Below, piece by piece: positions 25,829 through 39,249 of a stretch of DNA of 64,000 nt; within the stretch, counting starts at the first letter, position 1; the number at the start of each line of letters is the position of its first letter. Made by a program: the position numbers and the translations under genes. This DNA is from Anoxybacteroides tepidamans (GTDB lineage Bacteria > Bacillota > Bacilli > Bacillales > Anoxybacillaceae): assembly GCF_014201465.1 (NCBI RefSeq), contig NZ_JACHEP010000003.1:124070-188069 (forward strand), written 5' to 3'. The notes under the pieces were generated by a model that worked only from the letters and a program-made list of their open reading frames with translations, was not told the DNA's origin and did no database searches.

Positions 25829-27155
25829 TCGTATTCCCTCCTCGTATCTCGTTCGTTTCTTCTTTTACAGTAATTTTCCTCCACGTTCCATCATATAAAT
25901 AAAACCATGCAGGCTCTAATACAACGACTTTTTCTCGTTCTGGATCTTTGACAAGCTCATATCCTAACGTAATTCCGCTTACAAATTCTTTTTTAAATCC
26001 TTTCATCTTTTCCAACTGTTGAATGACTTCTTGACCAGACAATAATTTAGTTGGCACGCTCACACGATCCGGAATTTCTAACCGGAATAACGGGCGTTGA
26101 TACTTATTTACTTCATTCGTTCCCCATATTTGAATAATTTCAGACATCCCATAATCGTTAAAGGCAGGGTAATTGTTAACGAAGAGCCGAAACACGACTT
26201 TTCGTTTGTCACGATCCCATTCTGCAAAGTGATACATATCCGTCCAGCCGCCATGTTCATTGACAAAATCAATACTTTTTTGAATCAGCGTAGAACTCTC
26301 TTCGCTCGATTGGTTGATCGTGTTTTTCGCGGCTGGATTCACATATAACAATAATTTTTGCAAAAAATCAACATCCATCAATCTCGACCCATCCGTATAT
26401 TCTTCACCGAACGTTACTATATCTTTTTTCACAAAACTTGGGTCGCTAAATAATGCTTCTTTAAATCTATCCGGATCGAGTTCATCCGTATAGTATTGCA
26501 GACGGTTCATCGTGATCTCTTTTTCTGGAAGAAAAAACGACTTTGTTTCACTCACATTATAAGCAAAATAGTGCGGGAAATTCTCCGCTTTTTCGTATAG
26601 TTGATTGATTTCTTCCATTGACACATCGTTCACTACGGCCTTGTATACTTTTCGATGATCGGTTGAAACAAAATACGCAACGAAATCTTGCCGCTGTTCA
26701 ACAGGAATGACGATCGTATCAAAACTCACATCGTCCATTCCTCTATCATCGATTTGTAAAAGATCGCGATAAATATTCATCGGAATGTCATCAGGATAAA
26801 TGATTTCGATTTTTCCTTTCCCATGAACAAATGATAAAAACTCTCCTTTTGGAATAGTGGATGAAATATTTTCAAAATCATCGAACGTCCACTTTTTTAG
26901 TTCTTTTAATAGCTTGTTGATTTCCGCTTCTTCAATAATCCCATAATGAGCCGCATTTTTATGAATCAGTATTTGCAAAGGACGAACAATCATCGATGTA
27001 TCCACTTGCGTATTGCTGACGGGTACGTTTTGAATATATTCGTCATTTTGAATCACATCGTATTTCGGATGATACGTCCATAGTCCCCATGTGAATGCAA
27101 TGCTTGTCAACACTAAAAACGTTAATATAATCGTTTTCACTATTTCATACTTCAT
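25815..27155 (-). CDS. walH: WalRK regulator WalH (YycH)
   Basis: Membrane-anchored negative regulator of WalK. About 446 residues, starting MKYEIVKTIILTFLVLTSIAFTWGLW, an N-terminal transmembrane anchor followed by the large extracytoplasmic YycH domain. The ATG at 27155 has AGAGG nine bases upstream; the in-frame ATG at 27164 sits directly on that site. It overlaps walK by 11 bp. Confidence 0.93.
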   Translation of the reverse strand: MKYEIVKTIILTFLVLTSIAFTWGLWTYHPKYDVIQNDEYIQNVPVSNTQVDTSMIVRPLQILIHKNAAHYGIIEEAEINKLLKELKKWTFDDFENISSTIPKGEFLSFVHGKGKIEIIYPDDIPMNIYRDLLQIDDRGMDDVSFDTIVIPVEQRQDFVAYFVSTDHRKVYKAVVNDVSMEEINQLYEKAENFPHYFAYNVSETKSFFLPEKEITMNRLQYYTDELDPDRFKEALFSDPSFVKKDIVTFGEEYTDGSRLMDVDFLQKLLLYVNPAAKNTINQSSEESSTLIQKSIDFVNEHGGWTDMYHFAEWDRDKRKVVFRLFVNNYPAFNDYGMSEIIQIWGTNEVNKYQRPLFRLEIPDRVSVPTKLLSGQEVIQQLEKMKGFKKEFVSGITLGYELVKDPEREKVVVLEPAWFYLYDGTWRKITVKEETNEIRGGNTIGLE

Positions 27156-28974
27156 CCCAGTCATCCTCTTGGATTCGCTCGAGTGGTAATGTAAAGAAAA
27201 TCGTCGTTCCTTTATGCTCTTGACTTTTCGCCCAAATTCTCCCTCCGTGAGCCACGACTACTTCTTTGGCAATCGCTAATCCTAATCCCGTTCCACCGAG
27301 TTTACGTGAACGTGCTTTATCAACACGATAAAACCGTTCAAATACTTTAGACAAGTCCGATTTCGGAATGCCAACTCCTTCATCTGTGACGCTCACTAAA
27401 ATTTCATCACTTAATTCTTTGATGCGAAACGTAATGTTACCGCCTTGAGGAGAATATTTTAATGCGTTTGAAATAATATTATCGAGCACTTGCGTAATTT
27501 TATCTTCATCAATTTCAATAAAAATCGCTTCATCAGGAATTTTTCGGATAAACGTAACGTTTTCGTTTTTCGTTAATTCAAAGCGGTCGATGACCTTATG
27601 GAAATACCGTGAAAAATTGACCCATGATTTATTAAGCTTATAATCTTTACTATCTAATTTTGAAAGCTGCAATAAATCATTCACTAATCGAATCATTCGC
27701 TCTGTTTCTGTTTGCGCTACTTCAATAAATCGCGGCGCAATGTTTTCATCTCTCCATAATCCTTCTCCGAGCGCCTCTAAATAGCTTTTCATCGTCGTTA
27801 GCGGCGTTCTTAGTTCGTGTGAAACATTCGCGACGAACTCTCTTCGCTCTTGATCGATTTTTTCTTGTTCTGTAATATCATGCAACACGACGATCAAGCC
27901 GTTCACAAAACCCGTTTCTTTTTGAATTACCGACAACGAGGCCCGCAAAATATATAGTTCTTCGTCGGTACTAAAGTCCAAAATGAGCGAATCTCGCTCT
28001 TCAATTAACGTTTCAAACGTATATTGCCCCTCCAGCCCGAGCACATCAATAATCGAACTCGAAAGCACTGTTTCACGTGAAACATTTAAAATATTTAATG
28101 CAGCATCGTTAATTAAAATGATCCGGCCACGCCGATCGGTTGCAATCACCCCGTCCGTCATATGGGTAAGCACAAGCGCTAGTTTTCTCCGTTCTCCTTC
28201 CGTTGTGGCCTGCGCTTCCTGCAATTTCTTCGTCAAGTTGTTAAACGTCATCGCTAGCTGACCGATTTCGTCGTATCCATACACTTTTACTTTACGAGAA
28301 AAATTTCCTTTCGTCATCGCTAATGCTTGTTTTCTCATATCTGAAATCGGTCGGGTGATTGTTCGGGATAGAAAAATCCCTAATACCGCTGTAATCACCA
28401 ACGCAATCCCTGTCCCGGTAGCAAAAATCGCGTTGATTTGTTTCATTTGTGAAAACACGTTTTCCAACGAAGCGATGATGTAAATCGCTCCTTTAATTTC
28501 TCCGTTGAGCTTGATCGGCGTCGAAGAAATATACATCCGATGACCTGTTTTCGGATCAATTAACGTTCGATCCACCATTTCTCCCGTGACGAGCGCTCGT
28601 TTTACAAAAATTTCTGTCGCCCGTTTTCCGACAATGTTTTGCATATATGGATTCGATGTAGCGAGCACTTTGCTTTTATCATCAAGGACACGAACTTCTG
28701 ATATATCTTGTGAAACAAAATCGTGAAGAAGGGAGCGAATTTCTTCTTCTAGCGTCGGACCTTTCGAATCGTGTTCTTTGCTCATCGCCTGCTCTACGTT
28801 ATAAGCAAGCAATGTCACTCTCTCATTTAAAGAGCTTTTAAAATTTTGGACAAGCTGCGTTTCTAACTCCCTTACAAAATAAACCCCGATAATTTGCATT
28901 GCGACAAGAATTAATAGAACATAGATAAGCACAAATTTAAAATGAATCGAACGAAATGGACCTACTTTTTTCAT
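27145..28974 (-). CDS. walK: Sensor histidine kinase WalK (YycG)
   Basis: Membrane sensor kinase that controls peptidoglycan hydrolase genes through WalR. It has 609 residues, normal for the family. Order: transmembrane helix 1 (about 10-32), extracytoplasmic Cache-like PAS domain (about 33-180), transmembrane helix 2 (IFATGTGIALVITAVLGIFL), HAMP, PAS (GVIATDRRGRIILIND), the phospho-acceptor H-box FVANVSHELRTPLTTMKSYL, and the ATPase motifs DNIISNALKYSP and DEGVGIP. The ATG at 28974 gives the canonical N-terminus MKKVGPFRSIHFKF. A perfect parS site lies within the coding sequence. Confidence 0.96.
   Translation of the reverse strand: MKKVGPFRSIHFKFVLIYVLLILVAMQIIGVYFVRELETQLVQNFKSSLNERVTLLAYNVEQAMSKEHDSKGPTLEEEIRSLLHDFVSQDISEVRVLDDKSKVLATSNPYMQNIVGKRATEIFVKRALVTGEMVDRTLIDPKTGHRMYISSTPIKLNGEIKGAIYIIASLENVFSQMKQINAIFATGTGIALVITAVLGIFLSRTITRPISDMRKQALAMTKGNFSRKVKVYGYDEIGQLAMTFNNLTKKLQEAQATTEGERRKLALVLTHMTDGVIATDRRGRIILINDAALNILNVSRETVLSSSIIDVLGLEGQYTFETLIEERDSLILDFSTDEELYILRASLSVIQKETGFVNGLIVVLHDITEQEKIDQERREFVANVSHELRTPLTTMKSYLEALGEGLWRDENIAPRFIEVAQTETERMIRLVNDLLQLSKLDSKDYKLNKSWVNFSRYFHKVIDRFELTKNENVTFIRKIPDEAIFIEIDEDKITQVLDNIISNALKYSPQGGNITFRIKELSDEILVSVTDEGVGIPKSDLSKVFERFYRVDKARSRKLGGTGLGLAIAKEVVVAHGGRIWAKSQEHKGTTIFFTLPLERIQEDDWDEV
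28069..28084. promoter_or_regulatory. parS site within walK
   Basis: TGTTTCACGTGAAACA is the perfect 16-bp Spo0J-binding palindrome. It lies inside walK and encodes the peptide NVSRET. It is about 16 kb from the second perfect parS in spo0J and about 26 kb from dnaA. Confidence 0.92.
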
Positions 28975-28984
28975 GCTGTTTCTT

Positions 28985-29698
28985 TTACTCCTGTTCTGGA
29001 TTGCGCAAATAATAACCGACACCGCGCCGTGTCACGATCCACGCCGGATGGGAAGGATTATCTTCAATTTTTTCCCGTAAGCGGCGAACGGTAACGTCTA
29101 CCGTGCGGACATCTCCATAATAATCGTATCCCCATACTGTTTGCAGCAAATGCTCCCTTGTCATCACTTGTCCGATATGTTTGGCCAAATAATGAAGTAA
29201 TTCAAATTCGCGATGGGTCAGCTCAATCATTTCTCCCCGTTTTAATACAACATACGCATCTGGGCGAATAACAAGCGAGCCAATGATAATTTCGTTCATA
29301 TCATTATTTTCTTCCATCACATTTACACTCGGCTGATGGCGTCGCAAATTCGCTTTCACACGCGCTAACAATTCCCTTGTACTAAAAGGCTTCGTCACGT
29401 AGTCATCTGCTCCTAATTCCAAACCGAGCACTTTATCAATCTCGGAATCTTTCGCCGTTAACATAATGATCGGCATATCATACTTTTTTCGCACTTCGCG
29501 GCATACTTCCATGCCATCTTTTTGCGGAAGCATAATATCTAATAATATAAGATCAGGAATGATTTCTTCCACTTTTTGCAGCGCTTCGACCCCATCATAT
29601 GCGCAAATGACTTCATATCCTTCACGCTGTAAATTAAACTGCAAAATATCAGCAATCGGTTTTTCATCGTCGACAACAAGAATTCGTTTTTCCATCAT
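28985..29698 (-). CDS. walR: Response regulator WalR (YycF)
   Basis: OmpR/PhoB-type response regulator, generally essential, that activates autolysin and wall-metabolism genes. It has 237 residues. The receiver domain runs from [20 protein letters not shown], with the phospho-accepting aspartate in LILLDIMLP (residue 54 in this numbering) and the lysine in [20 protein letters not shown] winged-helix DNA-binding domain follows ([25 protein letters not shown]). Two adjacent ATG codons at 29698 and 29695 are possible starts. It heads the wal operon. Confidence 0.96.
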   Translation of the reverse strand: MMEKRILVVDDEKPIADILQFNLQREGYEVICAYDGVEALQKVEEIIPDLILLDIMLPQKDGMEVCREVRKKYDMPIIMLTAKDSEIDKVLGLELGADDYVTKPFSTRELLARVKANLRRHQPSVNVMEENNDMNEIIIGSLVIRPDAYVVLKRGEMIELTHREFELLHYLAKHIGQVMTREHLLQTVWGYDYYGDVRTVDVTVRRLREKIEDNPSHPAWIVTRRGVGYYLRNPEQE

Positions 29699-29801
29699 GA
29701 TTCACATCCTTCCGTTATTGATGGATTCAAAAAGATACATACATTAATAATGTACCATGTTATGAACGCAAATTCACTTATTACCGATTGCCAATTCACA
29801 A

Positions 29802-29837
29802 AAAGAAAAGCATAGACACATGTTTGTATCTATGCTT
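29802..29837 (-). terminator. Terminator after purA
   Basis: On the minus strand AAGCATAGA pairs with TCTATGCTT (29837-29808), followed by TTCTTTTTG. The stretch between here and walR should hold the walR promoter, which I cannot place with confidence. Confidence 0.8.
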
Positions 29838-29851
29838 CGCAAATATCGTGG

Positions 29852-31538
<1,687 letters not shown>

Positions 31539-31555
31539 TTTCTCATTAAACCGAT

Positions 31556-32920
31556 TTAAGCCCCAGGAGGGATTTGGGTATCATCAAACCGCCGTTCTAG
31601 GTTCACGAACTTATTGTACTCTTTAATAAAAGCGAGCTGCACCGTACCGACAGGACCGTTCCGCTGCTTCGCAATGATGATTTCAATAATATTTTTATTT
31701 TCCGAGTCTTTATCATAATAATCGTCACGATATAAAAACGCGACAATATCTGCATCTTGTTCGATACTTCCTGATTCACGAATATCTGACATCATCGGGC
31801 GCTTATCTTGGCGCTGTTCGACACTGCGCGAAAGCTGCGACAAAGCGATAACAGGCACTTCTAGTTCGCGGGCAAGCGCTTTTAACGAACGGGAAATTTC
31901 CGATACTTCTTGTTGACGATTTTCTCGATTTCTTCCGCTTCCTTGGATTAGCTGCAAGTAATCGATAAGCACCATTCCTAATCCGCTTTCTTGTTTCAGG
32001 CGTCGGCATTTCGCGCGAATTTCACTGACGCGAATGCTTGGCGTATCGTCTATATAAATGCCGGCATTCGATAAACTTCCCATCGCCATTGTCAACTTAC
32101 CCCAATCTTCAGGGGTCAATTTCCCTGTGCGCAAATTTTGCGCATTAATGTTCCCTTCAGCACATAACATCCGCATTACCAGTTGCTGAGCGCTCATCTC
32201 TAAGCTAAAAATCGCCACATTTTCATTTGTTTTCGTCGCTACATTTTGCGCAATGTTTAGTGCAAAAGCTGTTTTTCCGACGGAAGGTCGCGCGGCGACA
32301 ATAATTAAATCGCTTCGCTGAAACCCTGCTGTCATTCGATCGAGTTCTGTAAAACCGGTTGGGATTCCTGTTATTTCCCCCTTCCGGTTATGCAGCATTT
32401 CAATATTGTCATACGCTTGAACGAGTACATCTTTTATATTTTGAAACGTGCCAGAATGCTTCCGTTGCGATACTTCCATAATTTTCTTTTCTGCTTCATT
32501 TAACAACACATCAACTTCATCTTCGCGTGTATAACTATCTTGAGCAATCGACGTTGCGGTGCGAATCAATCGGCGCAAAATCGATTTCTCTTCGACGATG
32601 CGCGCATAATATTCGACGTTAGCAGCGGTTGGGACAGAATCCGCTAATTCGCTTAAATACGATACGCCCCCTACTTCTTCAAGCGTTTTTGCATCGGCCA
32701 GTTCTGCGGTTACCGTGACTAAGTCAACCGGTTCTCCTTTATCAACTACTTTTAACATCGCATGGAAAATTTTTTGATGGGCGGCACGATAAAAATCTTC
32801 TGGAATTAAAATTTCAGAAGCTAACGTTAAAGCGGAAGAATCAAGGAAAATCGCTCCTAATACAGCCTGTTCTGCTTCAATATTTTGCGGGGGGATGCGC
32901 TCGGCAAACAGATCGTTCAT
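31556..32920 (-). CDS. dnaB: Replicative DNA helicase DnaB (B. subtilis DnaC)
   Basis: Hexameric 5'-3' helicase at the replication fork. It has 454 residues. The N-terminal domain begins MNDLFAERIPPQNIEAEQAVLGAIFLD and is followed by the RecA-like C-terminal ATPase. That domain has Walker A ARPSVGKTAFALNIAQN (about 208-224), Walker B LVLIDYLQLI-type sequence MVLIDYLQLIQGSGRNRENR, and the motif RESGSIEQDADIVAFLYRDD. The ATG at 32920 has AGGTGG eight bases upstream; the in-frame GTG at 32932 is inside that site. Confidence 0.97.
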   Translation of the reverse strand: MNDLFAERIPPQNIEAEQAVLGAIFLDSSALTLASEILIPEDFYRAAHQKIFHAMLKVVDKGEPVDLVTVTAELADAKTLEEVGGVSYLSELADSVPTAANVEYYARIVEEKSILRRLIRTATSIAQDSYTREDEVDVLLNEAEKKIMEVSQRKHSGTFQNIKDVLVQAYDNIEMLHNRKGEITGIPTGFTELDRMTAGFQRSDLIIVAARPSVGKTAFALNIAQNVATKTNENVAIFSLEMSAQQLVMRMLCAEGNINAQNLRTGKLTPEDWGKLTMAMGSLSNAGIYIDDTPSIRVSEIRAKCRRLKQESGLGMVLIDYLQLIQGSGRNRENRQQEVSEISRSLKALARELEVPVIALSQLSRSVEQRQDKRPMMSDIRESGSIEQDADIVAFLYRDDYYDKDSENKNIIEIIIAKQRNGPVGTVQLAFIKEYNKFVNLERRFDDTQIPPGA

Positions 32921-32970
32921 CTCTTCCACCACCTTTTTTCAATCATATTAAACATCGTCAGCCATAAGAA

Positions 32971-33013
32971 AAATGTGATTATATGAGGGGGTTAGCCCCA
33001 TAAAATCACATTT
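32971..33013 (-). terminator. Hairpin between rplI and dnaB
   Basis: AAATGTGATT (32971-32980) pairs with AATCACATTT (33004-33013), with an inner GGGG/CCCC stem. On the minus strand it is followed by TTTCTTATGG, a plausible terminator for the gdpP-rplI transcript. Confidence 0.7.
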
Positions 33014-33021
33014 TCATACGA

Positions 33022-33256
33022 GTGTTGATTATCCATTATTTTACTAACAAACATAGAATCATATGGCTGAACACAAGCTTTTCTGCCTCTTCCTTCGAAC
33101 AAGAACGCCGGCGGGCAAATGTCATTTGCCGGCAAAGCGTTCGTTGTTCGAGGAGGGCATGCTAATATTTCCAGTCGGCAAGCTGAGCTTAGCCGACTAC
33201 GGCAGAAAAGCTAGGAATAGAGCGATGTCAACTGGTTTTTAATGGTTAATCAACAC
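33022..33256. repeat. Large palindromic structured element between dnaB and rplI
   Basis: About 235 bp bounded by 17-bp inverted repeats, GTGTTGATTATCCATTA (33022-33038) and TAATGGTTAATCAACAC (33240-33256), with one mismatch. Inside, a perfect 12-bp stem AGCTTTTCTGCC/GGCAGAAAAGCT (33076-33087 with 33201-33212) encloses two arms. The long arm has TCGAACAA/TTGTTCGA, GAACG/CGTTC and apical GCAAATG/CATTTGC; the short arm has AGTCGGC/GCCGACT. The long arm resembles that of the element at 31265-31538. There is no ORF. Confidence 0.7.
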
Positions 33257-33275
33257 GCCTGACATTTTCGATCCA

Positions 33276-35695
<2,420 letters not shown>

Positions 35696-35727
35696 TCATG
35701 TCAGCTCCTAAATAATAATTCTATCGT

Positions 35728-36657
35728 CTATTGAACGCGTTTCCGTAATTCAAATCCTAAATCAATTATACCTAATATTGCAATAAGATAAAGCAAAAAA
35801 GGGAAGAAGAAACAAAGCAATGTTCCGATTACAACGATCCCTTTCGCTATATTCTTACGGTTAGCTACATGATAAAGAAAAGAAAAACCTTGAATCATGA
35901 ATAGAAGCTGTAATAAATAATATAGATTAATGACAGCGATATACGCAAATGTTCCTTTTTCTAATGGGAAGAACGTAGCAACCAATACAAGCAAGTAATA
36001 CCATAAAAGCTGTTTGGGCAGCGTAATTTGGCGAAACGGAGGCCACGTTCCAACCGACATGTTTAAACGTTTTAAAATAGGAACCGAAACCACGATGGTC
36101 AAGTAAGCAAACGCCAGAGCTGTAACGGCAAACAATGTCGGAGTGACGTATTTAACAAGCTCTAACCCTTGTTGAAAACGCTCTTGCAGCTCTTTTGGCG
36201 GCTCTTGCCCCATCCCTTCCATCACTTGCATCGCAGTACGAAAGGAATCTTTTAATAATGAAAGCGTTTGGGCAATAATGTCCATTTCAAAAAATTTCAC
36301 CGAAATGATATAATCAATCACCATATTCAGCAAAAATATGACCGTTGCCGCTACTAAAATCATATAACGATTTTTCTGTTTAGCAAACAGCGCACCAATC
36401 ACAATTCCGCTCGTTCCGAACATGAAGACAACAGGAAGAGACAGAAGTGAACCAATCAATACCGAAACAATGATCGCAGCAAGCAGCAGCATTAAACTAG
36501 CTGCATAGCCATGCCGCATTGTAAACACCATAAAAGGAAGAGATAAAAATAAAGTGGCAACCGCTCCTAATAACGGCACATATAATGATGCTAAAAACAA
36601 CACAATAAAAATGGCAAGCTGAATCGCTGCTTCTGTCAGCACATATGTATTTTTCAT
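35728..36657 (-). CDS. yybS: DUF2232 membrane protein YybS
   Basis: 309-residue polytopic membrane protein with about eight hydrophobic segments, starting MKNTYVLTEAAIQLAIFIVLF. Length and neighbours (rpsR upstream, gdpP downstream) match B. subtilis YybS. The fold resembles an energy-coupling S component; the function is unknown. The ATG at 36657 follows GGGAGGGATTGCAA; the in-frame TTG at 36663 lies too close to that site. Confidence 0.9.
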   Translation of the reverse strand: MKNTYVLTEAAIQLAIFIVLFLASLYVPLLGAVATLFLSLPFMVFTMRHGYAASLMLLLAAIIVSVLIGSLLSLPVVFMFGTSGIVIGALFAKQKNRYMILVAATVIFLLNMVIDYIISVKFFEMDIIAQTLSLLKDSFRTAMQVMEGMGQEPPKELQERFQQGLELVKYVTPTLFAVTALAFAYLTIVVSVPILKRLNMSVGTWPPFRQITLPKQLLWYYLLVLVATFFPLEKGTFAYIAVINLYYLLQLLFMIQGFSFLYHVANRKNIAKGIVVIGTLLCFFFPFLLYLIAILGIIDLGFELRKRVQ

Positions 36658-36682
36658 TTGCAATCCCTCCCCATATCAATCA

Positions 36683-36718
36683 AAAAAGCAGTAAGGACCG
36701 TCCCCCTTACTGCTTTTT
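36683..36718. terminator. Terminator after rpsR
   Basis: AAAAAGCAGTAAGG (36683-36696) pairs perfectly with CCTTACTGCTTTTT (36705-36718). It ends the rpsF-ssbA-rpsR operon on the minus strand. Confidence 0.9.
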
Positions 36719-36723
36719 CTTCT

Positions 36724-36981
<258 letters not shown>

Positions 36982-37029
36982 TCATATATAATACTTGAAA
37001 CGAGCTTCCCGTTCAACGTTAACCGCTCG

Positions 37030-37160
37030 CCTCCGCTTTTTGTATTGTCCAGCTTCGGTCGCCATCAACTCGCGACGCTTCGGGTTCTGCTGTGGCGGCA
37101 ACAGCCTCCTCGCAAGCCCCGCCAGCGCATATCGCCGATAAGCAGACGACCTCCGCTTTT
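37030..37160. repeat. Dispersed GC-rich repeat unit between ssbA and rpsR
   Basis: A unit of about 130 bp bounded by direct copies of CCTCCGCTTTT at 37030-37040 and 37150-37160. It contains short inverted repeats, GGTCGC/GCGAC and GCTGT/ACAGC. It is more GC-rich than its surroundings. It resembles, from memory, an abundant intergenic repeat of Geobacillus and relatives (GTCCAGCTTCGG at the start, CCTCCGCTTTT at the end). It interrupts the otherwise conserved rpsF-ssbA-rpsR operon. Confidence 0.6.
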
Positions 37161-37164
37161 CTAT

Positions 37165-37659
37165 TTAAAACGGTAAGTCGTCATCGGAAATGTCGATCGG
37201 TTGTCCATCATGAGCAAACGGGTCTTCATCGATGCGACTAAAGCCTTGGTCGTTTGTGTGACGTGGGTTCTGATTTTGTCCAAATGGATATGGCTCCCCG
37301 TAGTAGCCACCTGCTGCTGCACCACGTTGCTCTGTGCTACCTTTAGGTTCAAGAAACTGAACACTATCAGCAACCACTTCGGTTACGTACACACGTCTTC
37401 CATCTTGACCTTCATAACTTCTCGTTTGCAAACGTCCATCCACTCCGGCCAAACTTCCTTTTTTCAAAAAGTTTGCTACATTTTCCGCCGGACGGCGCCA
37501 GACGACACAGTTAATAAAATCAGCCTCGCGTTCGCCTTGCTGGTTTGTAAACGGGCGGTTGACCGCTAACGTAAATGTGGCAACAGCAACCCCATTTGGA
37601 GTATAGCGCAATTCCGGGTCTCTTGTAAGTCTCCCTACAAGAATTACGCGGTTAATCAT
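37165..37659 (-). CDS. ssbA: Single-stranded DNA-binding protein SsbA
   Basis: Coats single-stranded DNA during replication and recombination. 164 residues: OB fold at about 1-105 ([40 protein letters not shown]), a glycine/glutamine-rich disordered linker, and the acidic partner-binding tip DISDDDLPF at the C-terminus. The ATG at 37659 follows AAGGAG; an in-frame GTG at 37668 is too close to it. Second gene of the rpsF operon. Confidence 0.97.
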   Translation of the reverse strand: MINRVILVGRLTRDPELRYTPNGVAVATFTLAVNRPFTNQQGEREADFINCVVWRRPAENVANFLKKGSLAGVDGRLQTRSYEGQDGRRVYVTEVVADSVQFLEPKGSTEQRGAAAGGYYGEPYPFGQNQNPRHTNDQGFSRIDEDPFAHDGQPIDISDDDLPF

Positions 37660-37684
37660 CAGAACCACTCCTTAAAATTCGGAA

Positions 37685-37972
37685 TTATTCTTCCTCTTTT
37701 ACAACGATGTGACGAATAATGTCTTCGCTAATTTTTGCTAAACGGTCAAACTCTTGTACCGCTTTTGGCTCAGACGTTACATTTACGATCATGTAGTAAC
37801 CGTCACGGAAATCTTTGATTTCGTACGCTAAACGGCGTTTACCCCATTCTTTCACGTTTGTAATTTCCGCACCGTTCTCTGTTAAAATACTGTTGAAACG
37901 CTCAACAACAGCCTTTCTTCCTTCATCATCGATGTTTGGGCGGATAATATACATGATTTCATATTTTCTCAT
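37685..37972 (-). CDS. rpsF: 30S ribosomal protein S6
   Basis: 95 residues, starting [17 protein letters not shown] and with [21 protein letters not shown], the canonical S6 core. First gene of the rpsF-ssbA-rpsR operon, which supplies ribosomes and replication together. ATG at 37972 follows AAAAGGAGGTG. Confidence 0.98.
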   Translation of the reverse strand: MRKYEIMYIIRPNIDDEGRKAVVERFNSILTENGAEITNVKEWGKRRLAYEIKDFRDGYYMIVNVTSEPKAVQEFDRLAKISEDIIRHIVVKEEE

Positions 37973-38077
37973 TACTAGTCACCTCCTTTTGGTCTAAACG
38001 GCTCTATACAAGAGCAAGGAGCAATATGCATTACTCACATTTCCTGATTATATCATGATAAAAAGATAGATGCAATA

Positions 38078-39178
38078 TTATACGTTAAAGCGGAAATGCA
38101 TAATATCGCCATCCTGCACTTCGTAATCTTTCCCTTCTAAACGCACTTTTCCGGCTTCACGGGCGGCTACCATCGAACCACAAGCAACTAAATCGTCAAA
38201 TGATACGGTTTCCGCCCGAATAAAACCGCGTTCAAAATCCGAGTGAATAATGCCCGCACATTGCGGCGCTTTCATTCCTTTTCGGAACGTCCAAGCACGA
38301 ACTTCCTGCTCTCCAGCTGTAAAATAAGTAGCCAAGCCTAACAAGCTATATGCCGCACGAATGAGCTGATCGAGTCCGGATTGTTTAATTCCAAGTTCTT
38401 GCAAAAACATTTGTTTTTCTTCATCATCAAGCTGAGCGATTTCTTCTTCCACTTTCGCACAAACAACGATGACTTCTGCGTTGTCGCTTTTCGCAAATTC
38501 CCGCACTTGTTGAACGTACGGATTCGCATCTGGAGCAACCAAATCTTCTTCGCCGACGTTGGCGACGTATAACATCGGTTTAATCGTTAATAGATGGAGC
38601 TGCTTCACGACTTTCATTTCTTCTTCCGTAAACGATAACGTGCGAGCTGCTTTGCCTGCCTCAAATGTTTCTTTCAAGCGAGCAAGAATCTCATATTCAA
38701 ACACTGCTTCTTTATCTTTTTGCTTCGCCATTTTCCCGACGCGGTCAATTCGTTTATCGACCGTTTCAAGATCTGCAAAAATAAGCTCCAAATTGATCGT
38801 TTCAATATCAGAAAGCGGATCGACTTTTCCCGCTACATGGGTAATATTTTCATCGGAAAAACAACGGACAACTTGGCAAATCGCATCGACTTGACGAATG
38901 TGAGATAAAAACTTATTCCCAAGTCCTTCTCCTTTGCTTGCTCCTTTCACAATTCCAGCAATATCTGTAAATTCAAATACAGTTGGCACCGTTCTTTTTG
39001 GCTTCACAAGTTCTGTTAATTTTTTTAACCGCTCATCAGGCACTTCAACAATGCCAATGTTCGGTTCAATTGTGCAAAACGGATAGTTGGCGGATTCTGC
39101 CCCCGCTTTTGTAATGGCGTTAAATAACGTCGATTTTCCGACGTTCGGCAACCCAACGATTCCTGCTGTTAATCCCAT
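38078..39178 (-). CDS. ychF: Redox-regulated ATPase YchF (OLA1 family)
   Basis: Obg-family P-loop NTPase that prefers ATP and associates with ribosomes. It has 366 residues, the family length. G1 GLPNVGKSTLF (about 8-18), G3 DIAGIVKGASKGEGLGNKFL, coiled-coil insertion (about 130-190) and the C-terminal TGS domain (about 280-366, WTFRKGMKAPQCAGIIHSDFERGFIRAE). The ATG at 39178 follows GGAGTGG. It sits next to the rpsF operon as in B. subtilis (yyaF). Confidence 0.96.
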   Translation of the reverse strand: MGLTAGIVGLPNVGKSTLFNAITKAGAESANYPFCTIEPNIGIVEVPDERLKKLTELVKPKRTVPTVFEFTDIAGIVKGASKGEGLGNKFLSHIRQVDAICQVVRCFSDENITHVAGKVDPLSDIETINLELIFADLETVDKRIDRVGKMAKQKDKEAVFEYEILARLKETFEAGKAARTLSFTEEEMKVVKQLHLLTIKPMLYVANVGEEDLVAPDANPYVQQVREFAKSDNAEVIVVCAKVEEEIAQLDDEEKQMFLQELGIKQSGLDQLIRAAYSLLGLATYFTAGEQEVRAWTFRKGMKAPQCAGIIHSDFERGFIRAETVSFDDLVACGSMVAAREAGKVRLEGKDYEVQDGDIMHFRFNV

Positions 39179-39249
39179 TATTTCCACTCCTCTTAACCGT
39201 CAACATCTTTCCTCATTATAGATAGTAAAAGCCGAAATGACAAGCACGC

